Assembly (NCBI GenBank): GCA_964017145.1
Contig: CAXHKQ010000051.1
Coordinates: forward strand, 1 to 15,965
DNA from: Agrocybe praecox
Taxonomy: Eukaryota > Basidiomycota > Agaricomycetes > Agaricales > Agrocybaceae
Length of the DNA: 15,965 nucleotides
Direction: 5' to 3'
Shown here: piece by piece, positions 1 through 6,855 of the stretch
Numbering within the stretch: the first letter of the stretch is position 1
How the letters are laid out: each line of letters starts with the position of its first letter
Notes under the pieces: generated by a model
What the model was told of the DNA's origin: nothing
The model's database searches: none
What the model saw: only the letters and a program-made list of their open reading frames with translations
Translations under genes and position numbers: made by a program

Positions 1-11
1 AGTTCACTCAC

Positions 12-547
12 TCCGGTCTGGACGCGTTCTGCTCCTGCACCCGATTGAAATACTGCTGCTTCTGATCCCGGAACTCGGTCGAATTCACCAGATTCTGGTA
101 GCCCGCAATCGAGGCACCATCTTGCTGTTGATATCCGCCGCCGCCACCGCCTCCGGACATCGACGCCGACGACGCGGCGGACGCCTGCGGCACAACCGCC
201 CGCACGTGCTTCTGCGCCACCGACGTGGCCGCGTCCCACTGCTTGCCCGCCGCCAGCGTGGCCACCTTGTCGCGGTACAGTGCGGCCGCCTTCGTGTTGT
301 ACTTCTGCTGGATGTTCATCGTGTCATCGTAGTCGTCCTGCGCATCGAGGAACTCGCGCGCATTCTGATTGCCGCCGACCTTCATCTTCTCCAGCTCGAT
401 GTCCTTCCACTTGTCCATCGTGACGGAGCGCACGAACGACAGATGGACGCCGAGGCCGCGATGTCGACCGGAGCACTCCAGACAGATCCAGATGCCGTAG
501 GTGACGGACACCCATTGCGGATTGTGGGCGCCGCACTCGAAGCATTT
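12..547 (-). CDS. ArfGAP1: ArfGAP1, coding exon 2 (partial gene; 3' exons lie off the left edge)
   Basis: GTPase-activating protein that stimulates GTP hydrolysis by Arf1 on Golgi/COPI membranes. Seen: the exon follows a cag acceptor (548-549) and is open in phase 0 for 178 codons. It ends in phase 2 at a consensus donor GTGAGT (11-6). With exon 1 it supplies residues 21 to about 198. The zinc finger CX2CX16CX2C is complete (C22, C25, C42, C45), and the arginine finger falls in CSGRHRGLG at R50. [14 protein letters not shown] and NAREF further define the ArfGAP domain. After the domain comes a linker with a seven-glycine run, then the conserved QNASRPE, where the exon stops. In the family this region is followed by amphipathic ALPS lipid-packing motifs, which are outside this window. 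A TGA directly after the donor is intronic, not the true stop. Identity is secure; the 3' half is unseen. Confidence 0.93.
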
Positions 548-1122
548 CTGCGATGCGGGATGGGGGAAATTTGGATTTTATTGGAGAGAATAGAGTGCAG
601 TTTTGCCGAGAACTGTGCAAGTGAACAAGGTATACATGTGTGTGCAAGAACTTCAATTATCGTGTGTGAGTGTGCGCGAATTCTTCGGAATATGTACTGT
701 TGTGGCATCATAATTACGAACGTCGAGTCTTCTTTGAGGACTTATTGAAACAATGTTACAAGAAAACGACATTGAAATCGCTCTTATGATTCCATAGGAC
801 GTCAAATAAAGATAGCGGATGCTGGAGCAAATCACGGTCGATGTATTCCAATGTTTTACAGAACCGCGGAGGCCTTTCGTGGTTTGAGTTTCAACAATTA
901 CCTGTCATTGACGCATTGATATCTAAATTCCTTTTTATGTTGGAGAGTCCCACGGTTCTATCAGTCAGTAGGCCTATTCTGGGCCTTATCTTTTTTTTGT
1001 AACATAAACATACAGTATTTATATGTATTGGAAAATCAAAACAAACGAGCCGTGTGCGACATTGGGAGTTACAATATAATACCCTTAGCTCATTAATTTG
1101 GTTCATAGAAGAACGGAAAATT

Positions 1123-2096
1123 GCACATAACATGTAATGATGCAGTTTTGTTAGGAAACTACAAATATATTTTGTACGGAAATATCGTTTGAGGAATGTC
1201 TATTTCTATCAACATCTAATGGTTGAGCCTTTAGTTTCGACCTAAAAAACCAAATGCCAAAACGATGTTCGTAAATTTGTTCGAATGATGATGGTTCGTG
1301 CAATTAACTTCCATTTGAGTATACGTTTATTGTTCTTGAGTTAAACCTGTAACAAACAATATGTACTACGACCCGAAATTTAAAGTTTAAGCCATGTACT
1401 GAAATCTTCGTTTTTCTCGTTTTGTACGTCTAACAACAATTTAAAAAATTCAATGATGCATATTTGTTGGATAAACGCTCTAAGAAAGACCTTTCGGTCC
1501 GTATATGGAACCATTATTGCACTAATAAACATACAAGCGATTTTTTATAATTTTCAAAATTATGAATTAATTGTGCACAATTCAATTCCTTTTCATTTTA
1601 AAATGTTGTTTGTTGTTTTAAGTCACTCCAGTGAAAAGTAATAGTCTCTTAGCCAATCACGAGTTTCTGATTTTTTGTATGGAGTTAAATTGAATATTGT
1701 CCCCCATTCAAAAACGTGTTTTCTTGTTTGGTTGAGAGGCCATTACTTTGCACTTGATTGATATTTCGGGTCGTATAAACGGTTAACGAAACACGGATAA
1801 TATTTATTGAGAGTGAAATAAAATATTTTTCCCGGTACAAATTGTGTGTTCGTTAAGATCATATCTTTTCTATCGATTGACTTACAATTAGAACAATGAG
1901 CGAGTACCCAAATGAAATGTGATGGAATAGTTCTCATCATTCGAAGAAACTCACGAAAATCATTGTGGTCGTTGGTTTTCAGGGTCATCTGTGAAGGCTC
2001 CACAGATAGAAAAAATTTAGACTTTACTCAAACGATTTTTCGTAGATAACAAAGGTGTGTTTTCTTAACAAAATTGCATCATTACAAATCTTGTGC
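1123..2096. mobile_element. Degenerate inverted-repeat DNA transposon, PIF/Harbinger-like (inferred)
   Basis: Seen: the plus-strand segment from about 1123 is repeated in inverted orientation ending at about 2096. The strongest part is 1134-1158 against the reverse complement of 2061-2085, with 23 of 25 bases identical. Similarity continues inward for roughly 200 bp with gaps; for example TTCGAATGATGA occurs at about 1280 and again on the minus strand near 1945. Read inward, both arms encode related peptides: VRKFVRMM from the left and FREFLRMM from the right. This looks like two copies of a transposase 5' region facing each other, or a foldback element with long terminal repeats that retain coding sequence. 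A second short inverted pair (TACGACCCGAAAT, 1367-1379 and 1763-1775) lies inside. True ends and target duplications could not be fixed; the element may extend to about 971 and 2220, where GGCC-starting ends appear. The superfamily call is inference. Confidence 0.5.
1743..2003 (-). pseudogene. Transposase N-terminal fragment, Harbinger-like (degenerate)
   Basis: An 86-codon open frame in the right arm of the inverted-repeat element. The stretch NDFREFLRMM is followed at family-like spacing by HFIWVL, then IDRKDM, then VPGKIFYFTLN. This order resembles the PIF/Harbinger transposase region (F..F.RM, F..LL, I.K.DT, then I....L..TLR.L). There is no DDE catalytic triad because the frame ends soon after. 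The arginine expected in TLR is asparagine here, and the DT is DM. The left arm of the element encodes a partial, stop-interrupted counterpart (about 1262-1330, plus strand). It is inactive as it stands. Chance resemblance remains possible, because the match was made from memory of the family pattern. Confidence 0.35.
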
Positions 2097-2434
2097 CAGC
2101 GTCCCTTCCTTTTCGTGCGTAATTATAATCCCAGCCGAATTTTGCAGTCTAGAAAGTAGAGAGCTATATGAAGGGCAGAGTCTAGTGAGCAGTGAGATAC
2201 CCAAATAGCAGACACGGGCCAATTCTAGATTACAGTGCCTCTATTAGTCGAGATTTGAGATGTACGCATGCTAGTGAGCGTTCGTAAATGTAATGCCACA
2301 ACGGTATTGTGTTACCGCAGCATGCAATCACTTTCTGCCGAGATTTGCGCACAGGTGTGTGTGTGTGCGTGAATACGACTGCAATCAACATAGGTGTTTC
2401 CCTCTGATGTACGTGCGTGCATATGCATGCTCAC

Positions 2435-2494
2435 CGTGTTCTCGTTGGTCGGTCGCAGGTCTTGCAGCACACGACGCGTGCGTGGACTGGCCAT
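2435..2494 (-). CDS. ArfGAP1: ArfGAP1, coding exon 1 (start codon)
   Basis: Twenty codons beginning MASPRTRRVLQDLRP and ending NENT, which is the conserved N-terminus of ArfGAP1 proteins. The exon ends exactly in phase 0 at donor GTGAGC (2434-2429). It joins the AAA TGC TTC (KCFEC) start of the exon at 547, giving the expected NENT-KCFECG junction. The start context is CACA ATG G. This first exon sits 1.9 kb upstream of exon 2, an intron that is long because it hosts a transposon remnant. Known for the family: the N-terminal helix packs against the ArfGAP zinc module. The gene is transcribed divergently from RpL6, with 613 bp between the two start codons. Confidence 0.92.
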
Positions 2495-2780
2495 TGTGAT
2501 GTGAGTGTGTTGTTTGTATACGCTGCCTTTCTAGCTGATGTTTGTTGTCTGATGCTGCTGTTGCTGTTCGCGTTTTCGCAGTGGGCGATGCGCAGGGATT
2601 CGGGTGGCGGACGTGGAATAGCGCTGCTGATGGCATACAGTCTCCGGACTCGCAGATCAGCCAGCCAACCGTTGAAACATAATTGTGTGTGGATCTTAAA
2701 ACACGAAACGGCCACCTTTACACACAAAAGCAGCAGCCACTAATTTTGCGGACGTGTTAAAGTTTTTCCATACGCTGTCG

Positions 2781-2848
2781 CACACACACACACGCACACA
2801 CAACAACAACACTACACACACAATCACAACACCAACACGCACACACAT
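2781..2848. repeat. CA-rich microsatellite
   Basis: Interrupted (CA)n tract with CAACAACAA interruptions, lying between the divergent ArfGAP1 and RpL6 promoters. Confidence 0.85.
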
Positions 2849-2947
2849 GACATCGACAGCTCGACCAGCTGGCAACTGGCAACTGAGCGCAGTCTGACAG
2901 CTGTGCTCAGTCCCGCTGCCAGTGTCCGCCCACAGATGGCCACCGGC

Positions 2948-2977
2948 CATTCGGACCCGTTCGGACCCATTCGGACG
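2948..2977. repeat. Three tandem 10-bp units (CATTCGGACC family)
   Basis: CATTCGGACC, CGTTCGGACC and CATTCGGACG run head to tail, about 45-90 bp upstream of the RpL6 pyrimidine tract. The 10-bp period matches about one helical turn. No known factor site was recognised. Confidence 0.8.
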
Positions 2978-3018
2978 CCGCGGCGAATCGGTAATTGCTC
3001 AGTTGTTGTACCGATTTC

Positions 3019-3071
3019 AAAATGGCGCCGGTGTCAGTTCTTTTTCTCTCGAATCGTCACTCTGCCATTTT
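3019..3071 (+). promoter_or_regulatory. RpL6 core promoter with TOP tract and flanking YY1/Pho-like motifs
   Basis: TTCTTTTTCTCTC at 3038-3050 is a pyrimidine run of the kind that forms the 5' terminal oligopyrimidine (TOP) start of ribosomal-protein mRNAs. This would give a 5' UTR of about 60-70 nt. AAAATGGCGCC (3019-3029) lies upstream and its partner GCCATTTT (3064-3071) lies downstream in inverted orientation. Both match the YY1/Pho core GCCAT. No TATA box is evident, as is usual for ribosomal-protein genes. The exact start base is inferred. Confidence 0.6.
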
Positions 3072-3107
3072 AACTTTGTGAACAGTGCGCATACACGTGT
3101 TTCTCAA

Positions 3108-3905
3108 ATGGCTCCAGCGGTGAAAAGTGGAAAATCGGCGGCGGCCGCCGGGGGCGCCAAGCCCAACAAGTTCCGCAAGGCCATCAACTTCGACCTGGGC
3201 GGCGGCATCATGCGCTACTCGCGCAACCAGCAGTACGCCCGCAAGGCGCTGTGGCGCCAGAAGGCCGAGCTGAAGCCCAAGGTCGCCGTGCCCAAGAAGC
3301 CGGTGACGGTCGTCAAGAAGATCGGTGGCGCCAAGAACGGCGGCGAGCGCGTCGTCAGCCTGCAGAAGAAGACCGACGTCCTGTTCACCAAGAACCTGGT
3401 GACCAAGCGCCCGACCAAGGGAACCTTCAGCAAGCACACGCGCAACACGCGCAAGTCCATCGTGCCCGGCCGCATCGTCATCCTGCTGGCCGGCAGCCAC
3501 AAGGGTAAGCGTGTCGTCGTCCTGAAGGTGCTGCAGTCCGGTCTGCTGCTGGTCACTGGTCCGTTCTCGCTGAACAGCTGCCCGCTGCGTCGCGTGTCCC
3601 AGCGCTACGTGATCGCCACGCAGACGCGCGTCAAGCTCGACGCGGTGGCCATCCCGGAGCACATCAACGACCTGTACTTCCGCCGCCAGCTGCTGAAGAA
3701 CCAGAACCGTGGTGAGGGCGACATCTTCGCCGCCAAGAAGCCCAAGTACGTCGCCAGCGAGCAGCGTGTGGCCGACCAGGCTGCCGTCGACAAGGCCGTG
3801 CGCACCGCCATCTCGCAGCACAAGGACAAGCGTATGCTGTTCCAGTACCTGCGCAGCTACTTTGCGCTGAGCTCGTCGCAGTTCCCGCACCGTCTGCGTT
3901 TCTGA
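3108..3905 (+). CDS. RpL6: 60S ribosomal protein L6 (eL6)
   Basis: Structural protein of the cytosolic large ribosomal subunit, acting on the solvent side of the 60S particle. The coding region is uninterrupted, 265 residues, which is within the usual animal size range. The N-terminus MAPAVKSGKSAAAAGG is basic and low-complexity, typical for rRNA-binding tails. The core begins near KPNKFRKAINFDLGGG. The KOW/SH3-like segment starts at GRIVILLAGSHKGKRVVVL (residues 121 on). The eL6 hallmark NSCPLRRVSQRYVIAT starts at N156. The C-terminus FPHRLRF is also typical of insect eL6. The ATG at 3108 (TCAAATGG) is chosen because the frame upstream, although open to 2922, crosses the promoter and TOP tract. 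Codons end almost always in G or C, as expected for a highly expressed gene. Expression is likely growth-controlled through the TOP tract. Confidence 0.97.
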   Translation: MAPAVKSGKSAAAAGGAKPNKFRKAINFDLGGGIMRYSRNQQYARKALWRQKAELKPKVAVPKKPVTVVKKIGGAKNGGERVVSLQKKTDVLFTKNLVTKRPTKGTFSKHTRNTRKSIVPGRIVILLAGSHKGKRVVVLKVLQSGLLLVTGPFSLNSCPLRRVSQRYVIATQTRVKLDAVAIPEHINDLYFRRQLLKNQNRGEGDIFAAKKPKYVASEQRVADQAAVDKAVRTAISQHKDKRMLFQYLRSYFALSSSQFPHRLRF

Positions 3906-3987
3906 GCAGTCTGTCCGAGGGCAGCAGCAGCGGAGTGTGAAGTGCCGCATCGAGCGTTTGGACGTTTGTGTAAACTTCGAGGTTTAA

Positions 3988-3993
3988 AATAAA
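3988..3993 (+). terminator. RpL6 poly(A) signal AATAAA
   Basis: AATAAA lies 82 bases after the RpL6 stop codon. A GT-rich downstream element (about 4021-4054) follows, which is the expected cleavage context. It gives a short 3' UTR, typical for ribosomal-protein mRNAs. Confidence 0.8.
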
Positions 3994-4526
3994 TGTGGAA
4001 AACTCAAGATGCAATTGACCGGTGTCCGAGTATTTGTTGTGGTTGGTGGATGGTGCAAGGATGCCTGTGGATTTTTTGTTTTTCGGTTCCGATTCTAGGT
4101 TAGGTCAGGTGTTTGTTGTGGTTTGCGGTGCTGTGCAACTTGGCGGCGCTCCGGTGGAATGCTGTATAAATGGTGATGGAATGTTGAATGCATATGCAGC
4201 AGGCGATTAATTCGGCGGCGTGAAATATATTTTTGAAGACGCACAGAATAAAATGAATTTAATTGAAAAGGTGCCGGCGTGCGTGATGTTTACAAACAAC
4301 TTTAATTGCGTGTCACACAAGCGCAAGTGCGAATATAACGTGAGCAAAGCATTGACCGACTCATATAGCAAGTGTATCGCTACAACATTCAATAAATGTT
4401 CTATTCGGCCGACAATACACAAAGCCTGCACGATCCTAACATGAATAAAAATGTTCTATTCCATGCACGATTCAAATCGAGCCGTTATCAATAAAACGGG
4501 CGAACCACAATATTTACGTAAAAATA
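3994..4526. other. Convergent intergenic region between RpL6 and Imp3
   Basis: No gene was recognised. After the GT-rich cleavage region it becomes AT-rich and holds four more plus-strand AATAAA hexamers (4247, 4391, 4444, 4490). These could serve as backup or alternative poly(A) sites for RpL6. The short open frames here (62-74 codons) lack codon bias and have no recognisable product. Confidence 0.6.
4391..4471 (+). repeat. Imperfect duplication carrying poly(A) signals
   Basis: AATAAATGTTCTATT (from 4391) recurs as AATAAAAATGTTCTATT (from 4444). GCACGAT follows each copy (near 4428 and 4465). Two AATAAA signals therefore belong to a short duplicated unit with different internal spacing. 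Confidence 0.55.
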
Positions 4527-4532
4527 TTTATT
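4527..4532 (-). terminator. Imp3 poly(A) signal AATAAA
   Basis: Minus-strand AATAAA about 30 bases downstream of the Imp3 stop codon, which gives a very short 3' UTR. It lies about 530 bp from the first RpL6 signal on the opposite strand. Confidence 0.65.
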
Positions 4533-4562
4533 ATACATAAATCGCCTCCGGCCTCCACCCTC

Positions 4563-5368
4563 CTACATCATGTCGAAATCGTCGCGCTGAAACAAGGAGA
4601 GAAAACAAACCAGAAATTAACATCCATCCGATCCAACCAACTGTTGCGCATATTCCCGGCATTCTCGTGCGCGACCACCTACCACATTGTTGTACTCGAG
4701 GACGTGCTTGCGAATGGCCGATCCGTCCACCCACGTCACGAAGTCCTCGAGGGTGCGCGACACCAGGAAGGCGGGATCCTTGACCAGCTCGGTGCCGACG
4801 CGAACGTGTCCCTGGTCAATCAGTTCGGTGGCGTTCTTGATGTTCTCCGACATTTTGTCTGCGCAGCGGGCGAGAATAGGGCGAGTCAGTTAAATTGTTT
4901 TTGGAACAGCGCAATACGGATATTTTGGGGATCACTTACTGCGCACCATCACCACCGGCAGCCGCCGTCTGCAGAAACTGCTGGCCGAAATCTTGACCGC
5001 ATTGTTCAGGTCCCATTTGGTCGGAATCAAGCCCAGCACGTAGAGCTTCTCCAGCAGCGCAGCGCTGGTCTCGGTGCGGAACGGATCGGCTGCGTCGACG
5101 GCGCTGATTTTCGTCGCCAGATCGCGGATGTTGCGGGCCAGTTTGTTGTATCTGTGGGTGTGTGGTATAAATATAAATGTGAATTAGCATATCGCACACA
5201 ATATACGTTGGATATTTATTTCACATCTTACTTTGTGTAATCTTCGCGTTTGCGGACGTGATATTTACGCAGGACTTTTGACTCGTGCAAATTATTGTCG
5301 GCCTTCCAGTTGATGAAGTCGACCTTTTTCAGCAGTTTCTGCTCGTGGAATTTCAGCTTTCGGACCAT
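4563..5368 (-). CDS. Imp3: Imp3, U3 small nucleolar ribonucleoprotein protein
   Basis: Nucleolar component of the Mpp10-Imp3-Imp4 complex that binds U3 snoRNA and pre-rRNA in the small-subunit processome, needed for early 18S rRNA cleavages. The coding exons on the minus strand are 5368-5232, 5151-4940, 4858-4683 and 4586-4563. All introns are small (80, 81 and 96 bp) with GT-AG ends, donors GTAAGA, GTAAGT and GTAGGT, and phases 2, 1 and 0. The product is 182 residues, almost the human length. The N-terminus [18 protein letters not shown] and the segment REDYTKYNKL are strongly conserved in the family. The S4 RNA-binding domain covers the C-terminal part, from RRRLPVVMV through EQGHVRVG-like DQGHVRVG to FVTWVD. 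The tail is RDDFDMM-stop. The related ribosomal protein uS4 shares the S4 fold, but the N-terminus and tail identify Imp3. The start ATG has context CAAAA ATG G. Confidence 0.95.
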
Positions 5369-5639
5369 TTTTGGCTAGATTGTCGCGGGCAGTTGATATG
5401 AGAATTGCTGTGCGCGTTTCGATTTCAATGTTTTCGTGCGAGGCGCGAGCAGCAAGCGGTTTGTTTGTGTTGTGACATTTCACCGTAACCTCGAAATCGC
5501 GTGCACGCGCGCATGCTAGTTGTAACGCAGTAGTAGATCTCAATCAGCTGATCGCAAAATGTAGATTCGAACGTACTCTCGCTCTCGACTGGAGAATGGA
5601 GACTGCGCGGAGACTATTTTGGGAAATGCGCTGCGATTT

Positions 5640-5663
5640 GCTGGCGCTACGCTCAGCGCCAGC
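5640..5663. repeat. Perfect 9-bp inverted repeat (GCTGGCGCT / AGCGCCAGC)
   Basis: The arms GCTGGCGCT and AGCGCCAGC are separated by the six bases ACGCTC, giving a GC-rich cruciform or a dyad protein-binding site. It lies between two divergent starts, roughly 200 bp upstream of the proposed plus-strand transcription start. Confidence 0.75.
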
Positions 5664-5835
5664 GTTGAATGGCGCTAAATTCAACCTGTCGCGCTCGGAA
5701 AAGTTCTCCAGTTCTACGAAAGAAGTCGACGCGTTTGGATCGTGCAACGAGTGTCCGTTAAACACTGCGCTCTCTTCGTACGCGTGCTCTTGTTTTCAAT
5801 AATGTTTTCGTAATAATACGACGCGGATTCCGATG

Positions 5836-5872
5836 TTATAAACTGATCGTGTCAGTTTACCATTGTTAGTGT
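5836..5872 (+). promoter_or_regulatory. Candidate core promoter (TATAAA plus initiator) of the 6016 gene
   Basis: TATAAA at 5837-5842 is followed 31 bases later by TTAGTG (A at 5868), the expected TATA-to-start spacing. An arthropod initiator-like TCAGTT also occurs at 5852-5857. Either start would put both upstream ORFs inside the 5' UTR. Confidence 0.4.
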
Positions 5873-5901
5873 ACAGTGTATACTTGTCTGTGTTGCGAGT
5901 A

Positions 5902-5964
5902 ATGTGGGTGTGTGTCTGCGTGTTTTATTTGCAAGTGTAAATGTTCGTCTGGATGTCGGAATAA
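5902..5964 (+). promoter_or_regulatory. Two abutting upstream ORFs in the 5' UTR
   Basis: uORF1 (5902-5940) encodes MWVCVCVFYLQV and ends in TAA. The very next base begins uORF2 (5941-5964, MFVWMSE, TAA). No further ATG occurs before the main start at 6016, 51 bases later. If the transcript starts near 5850-5870, both uORFs are in the leader and would be expected to reduce or regulate initiation at the main ATG. Confidence 0.5.
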
Positions 5965-6015
5965 ATACACCCTCACCCGCATCGAATCCCCGCATCTGCG
6001 CCGCCCCACTTCACC

Positions 6016-6612
6016 ATGGATGGATCATTCGAATTCTCCACCATCGGCCATCCGCAAAACACCCACCAGCAACCGAACGCGGCGCAGCCCTCGTCGTCAT
6101 ACTTCCAGAGCTCGTTCGCCCGATCGCTATCCTTCAACAACAACCAGAGCCAGTCGCTGGACTTCGAACTAAGCTTCCGCATTGCCGGCAAATCGAGCGA
6201 ATCGATCGTCGATTGCCCAGCAGCAGCCACAGCCGACGACGACGACGATGTCGAAAACGATGCCACCATCGTGATGTCGTCGCGACGTGCCGCGTCGTCG
6301 CCACCGCCACCGGCTCTGCCGGCCAGTGATCCGCCATCCGCGACGTCGTCGATGTCCAGCACCTCGGCTGGCGACACAACGGTGCTGCTGCTCTCACCGA
6401 ACGCCGCCACCTCCGCCACCGCCAGTCCGCCAAGCACCCCACCATCAGCAACAGGTGTGGGTGCCGATGGCACGCGCCATAACGGTGCACTATCGCCGTC
6501 GCCACTGCTCACACCGAAGCAGAAGAACGGTCGCATCTACTTGCCATCGTCGACGCCGAAGCGTCGTTACACGACACTGCTGACCAACGTGCGAGCGGCA
6601 GCACAGCAGCAG
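6016..6612 (+). CDS. Unrecognised gene, first coding exon (199 residues, low complexity)
   Basis: The product was not recognised. The ATG has a strong context (TTCACC ATG G) and the frame is the first long one after the uORFs. It runs 199 codons in phase 0 to a consensus donor CAG|GTAAGG at 6613. Seen: an Asn/Gln/Ser-rich start (SFEFSTIG, NNNQSQSLDFELSF), an acidic patch ADDDDDVEND (residues 73-82), and a long Ser/Pro/Thr/Ala-rich disordered stretch. The basic end contains LTPKQKNGRIYLP and STPKRRY, where T180 fits a proline-directed (CDK-type) site. The last residues are RAAAQQQ. There is no signal peptide or membrane segment. The disordered, phosphosite-bearing N-terminus and the large downstream intron suggest a long regulatory or scaffold protein whose folded domains lie to the right of the window. 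That is inference. Confidence 0.82.
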
Positions 6613-6795
6613 GTAAGGCTTCGTTTGTGCTTGTATTTGACCTTCGGAAATCGCGCGATCGATGTACTGTTTTTTGTGCTCGTTATTGTGTGTGGTTTCG
6701 AGTTGGTTCTTGCATTATAATCCATTCACCACAACGAGCATATTGCGCGCCGTATGCAAGGATATGTAATGTGCATGTTTGCTTCTACTATGTAG

Positions 6796-6855
6796 GACTT
6801 GGCTCAGAGTAAAAGCAGCGTTTGCGCCGAATTCGAAGTCTTACGCTTGCGACAG
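6796..6855 (+). CDS. Second coding exon of the 6016 gene (20 codons)
   Basis: A 60-nt exon between acceptor TTCTACTATGTAG and a perfect donor CAG|GTGAGT. It is open only in the phase that continues the first exon (phase 0 to phase 0). It encodes DLAQSKSSVCAEFEVLRLRQ, which has a charged, leucine-spaced end that could begin a coiled coil. The intron between the exons is 183 bp. Length divisible by three means it could be skipped without a frameshift. The splice sites and frame match make it likely real; no homologue was recognised. Confidence 0.65.

Larger units (their letters stand above)
548..2434 (-). other. ArfGAP1 intron 1 (1,887 bp)
   Basis: The intron is bounded by donor GTGAGC at 2434 and acceptor GCATCGCAG at 548. 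It is AT-rich compared with the flanking exons. It contains the inverted-repeat transposon remnant at about 1123-2096. The stretches 548-970 and 2100-2430 hold no supportable gene; the latter has short TG/CA-rich runs near 2353-2430. Open frames across it are short and have no codon bias. Confidence 0.85.
2495..3107. promoter_or_regulatory. Divergent promoter region of ArfGAP1 (-) and RpL6 (+)
   Basis: This is the 613 bp between the two start codons and must hold both promoters. Right part: the RpL6 core promoter (3019-3071). Centre: a CA-rich tract (2781-2848), a doubled GGCAACT (2872-2885) lying between CAGCTG boxes, and a 10-bp triplet repeat (2948-2977). Left part (2495 to about 2750): probable ArfGAP1 5' UTR or promoter. 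I see no clear TATA box or initiator for ArfGAP1. A minus-strand ATG at 2636 opens a frame that overlaps the ArfGAP1 start out of frame, so the main start site of transcription is probably nearer than 2636. Confidence 0.6.
5369..5901. promoter_or_regulatory. Divergent intergenic/promoter region of Imp3 (-) and the 6016 gene (+)
   Basis: Holds the Imp3 promoter on the left and the promoter and 5' UTR start of the next gene on the right. No TATA box is obvious for Imp3. A perfect 9-bp inverted repeat of GGCGCT type lies at 5640-5663, with a third GGCGCT at 5671. Open frames of about 70 codons on both strands appear to be chance. Confidence 0.55.

Noticed and set aside
122..748. 208-codon plus-strand frame opposite ArfGAP1 exon 2
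   Set aside because: Arg/His/Val-rich antisense shadow of the ArfGAP domain exon, running on into the intron.
2922..3107. 62-codon in-frame N-terminal extension of RpL6
   Set aside because: It crosses the promoter repeats and the TOP tract and adds residues not seen in eL6 proteins. The ATG at 3108 gives the normal family start.
3057..3950. 297-codon minus-strand frame covering RpL6
   Set aside because: It is the antisense shadow of a GC3-rich ribosomal-protein gene. Its Leu/Ala/Asp/Val-rich product has no family features, while the plus strand is clearly eL6.
4022..4210. Short plus-strand frame just after RpL6
   Set aside because: It lies in the GT-rich cleavage region of RpL6, begins at a non-ATG codon and has no codon bias.
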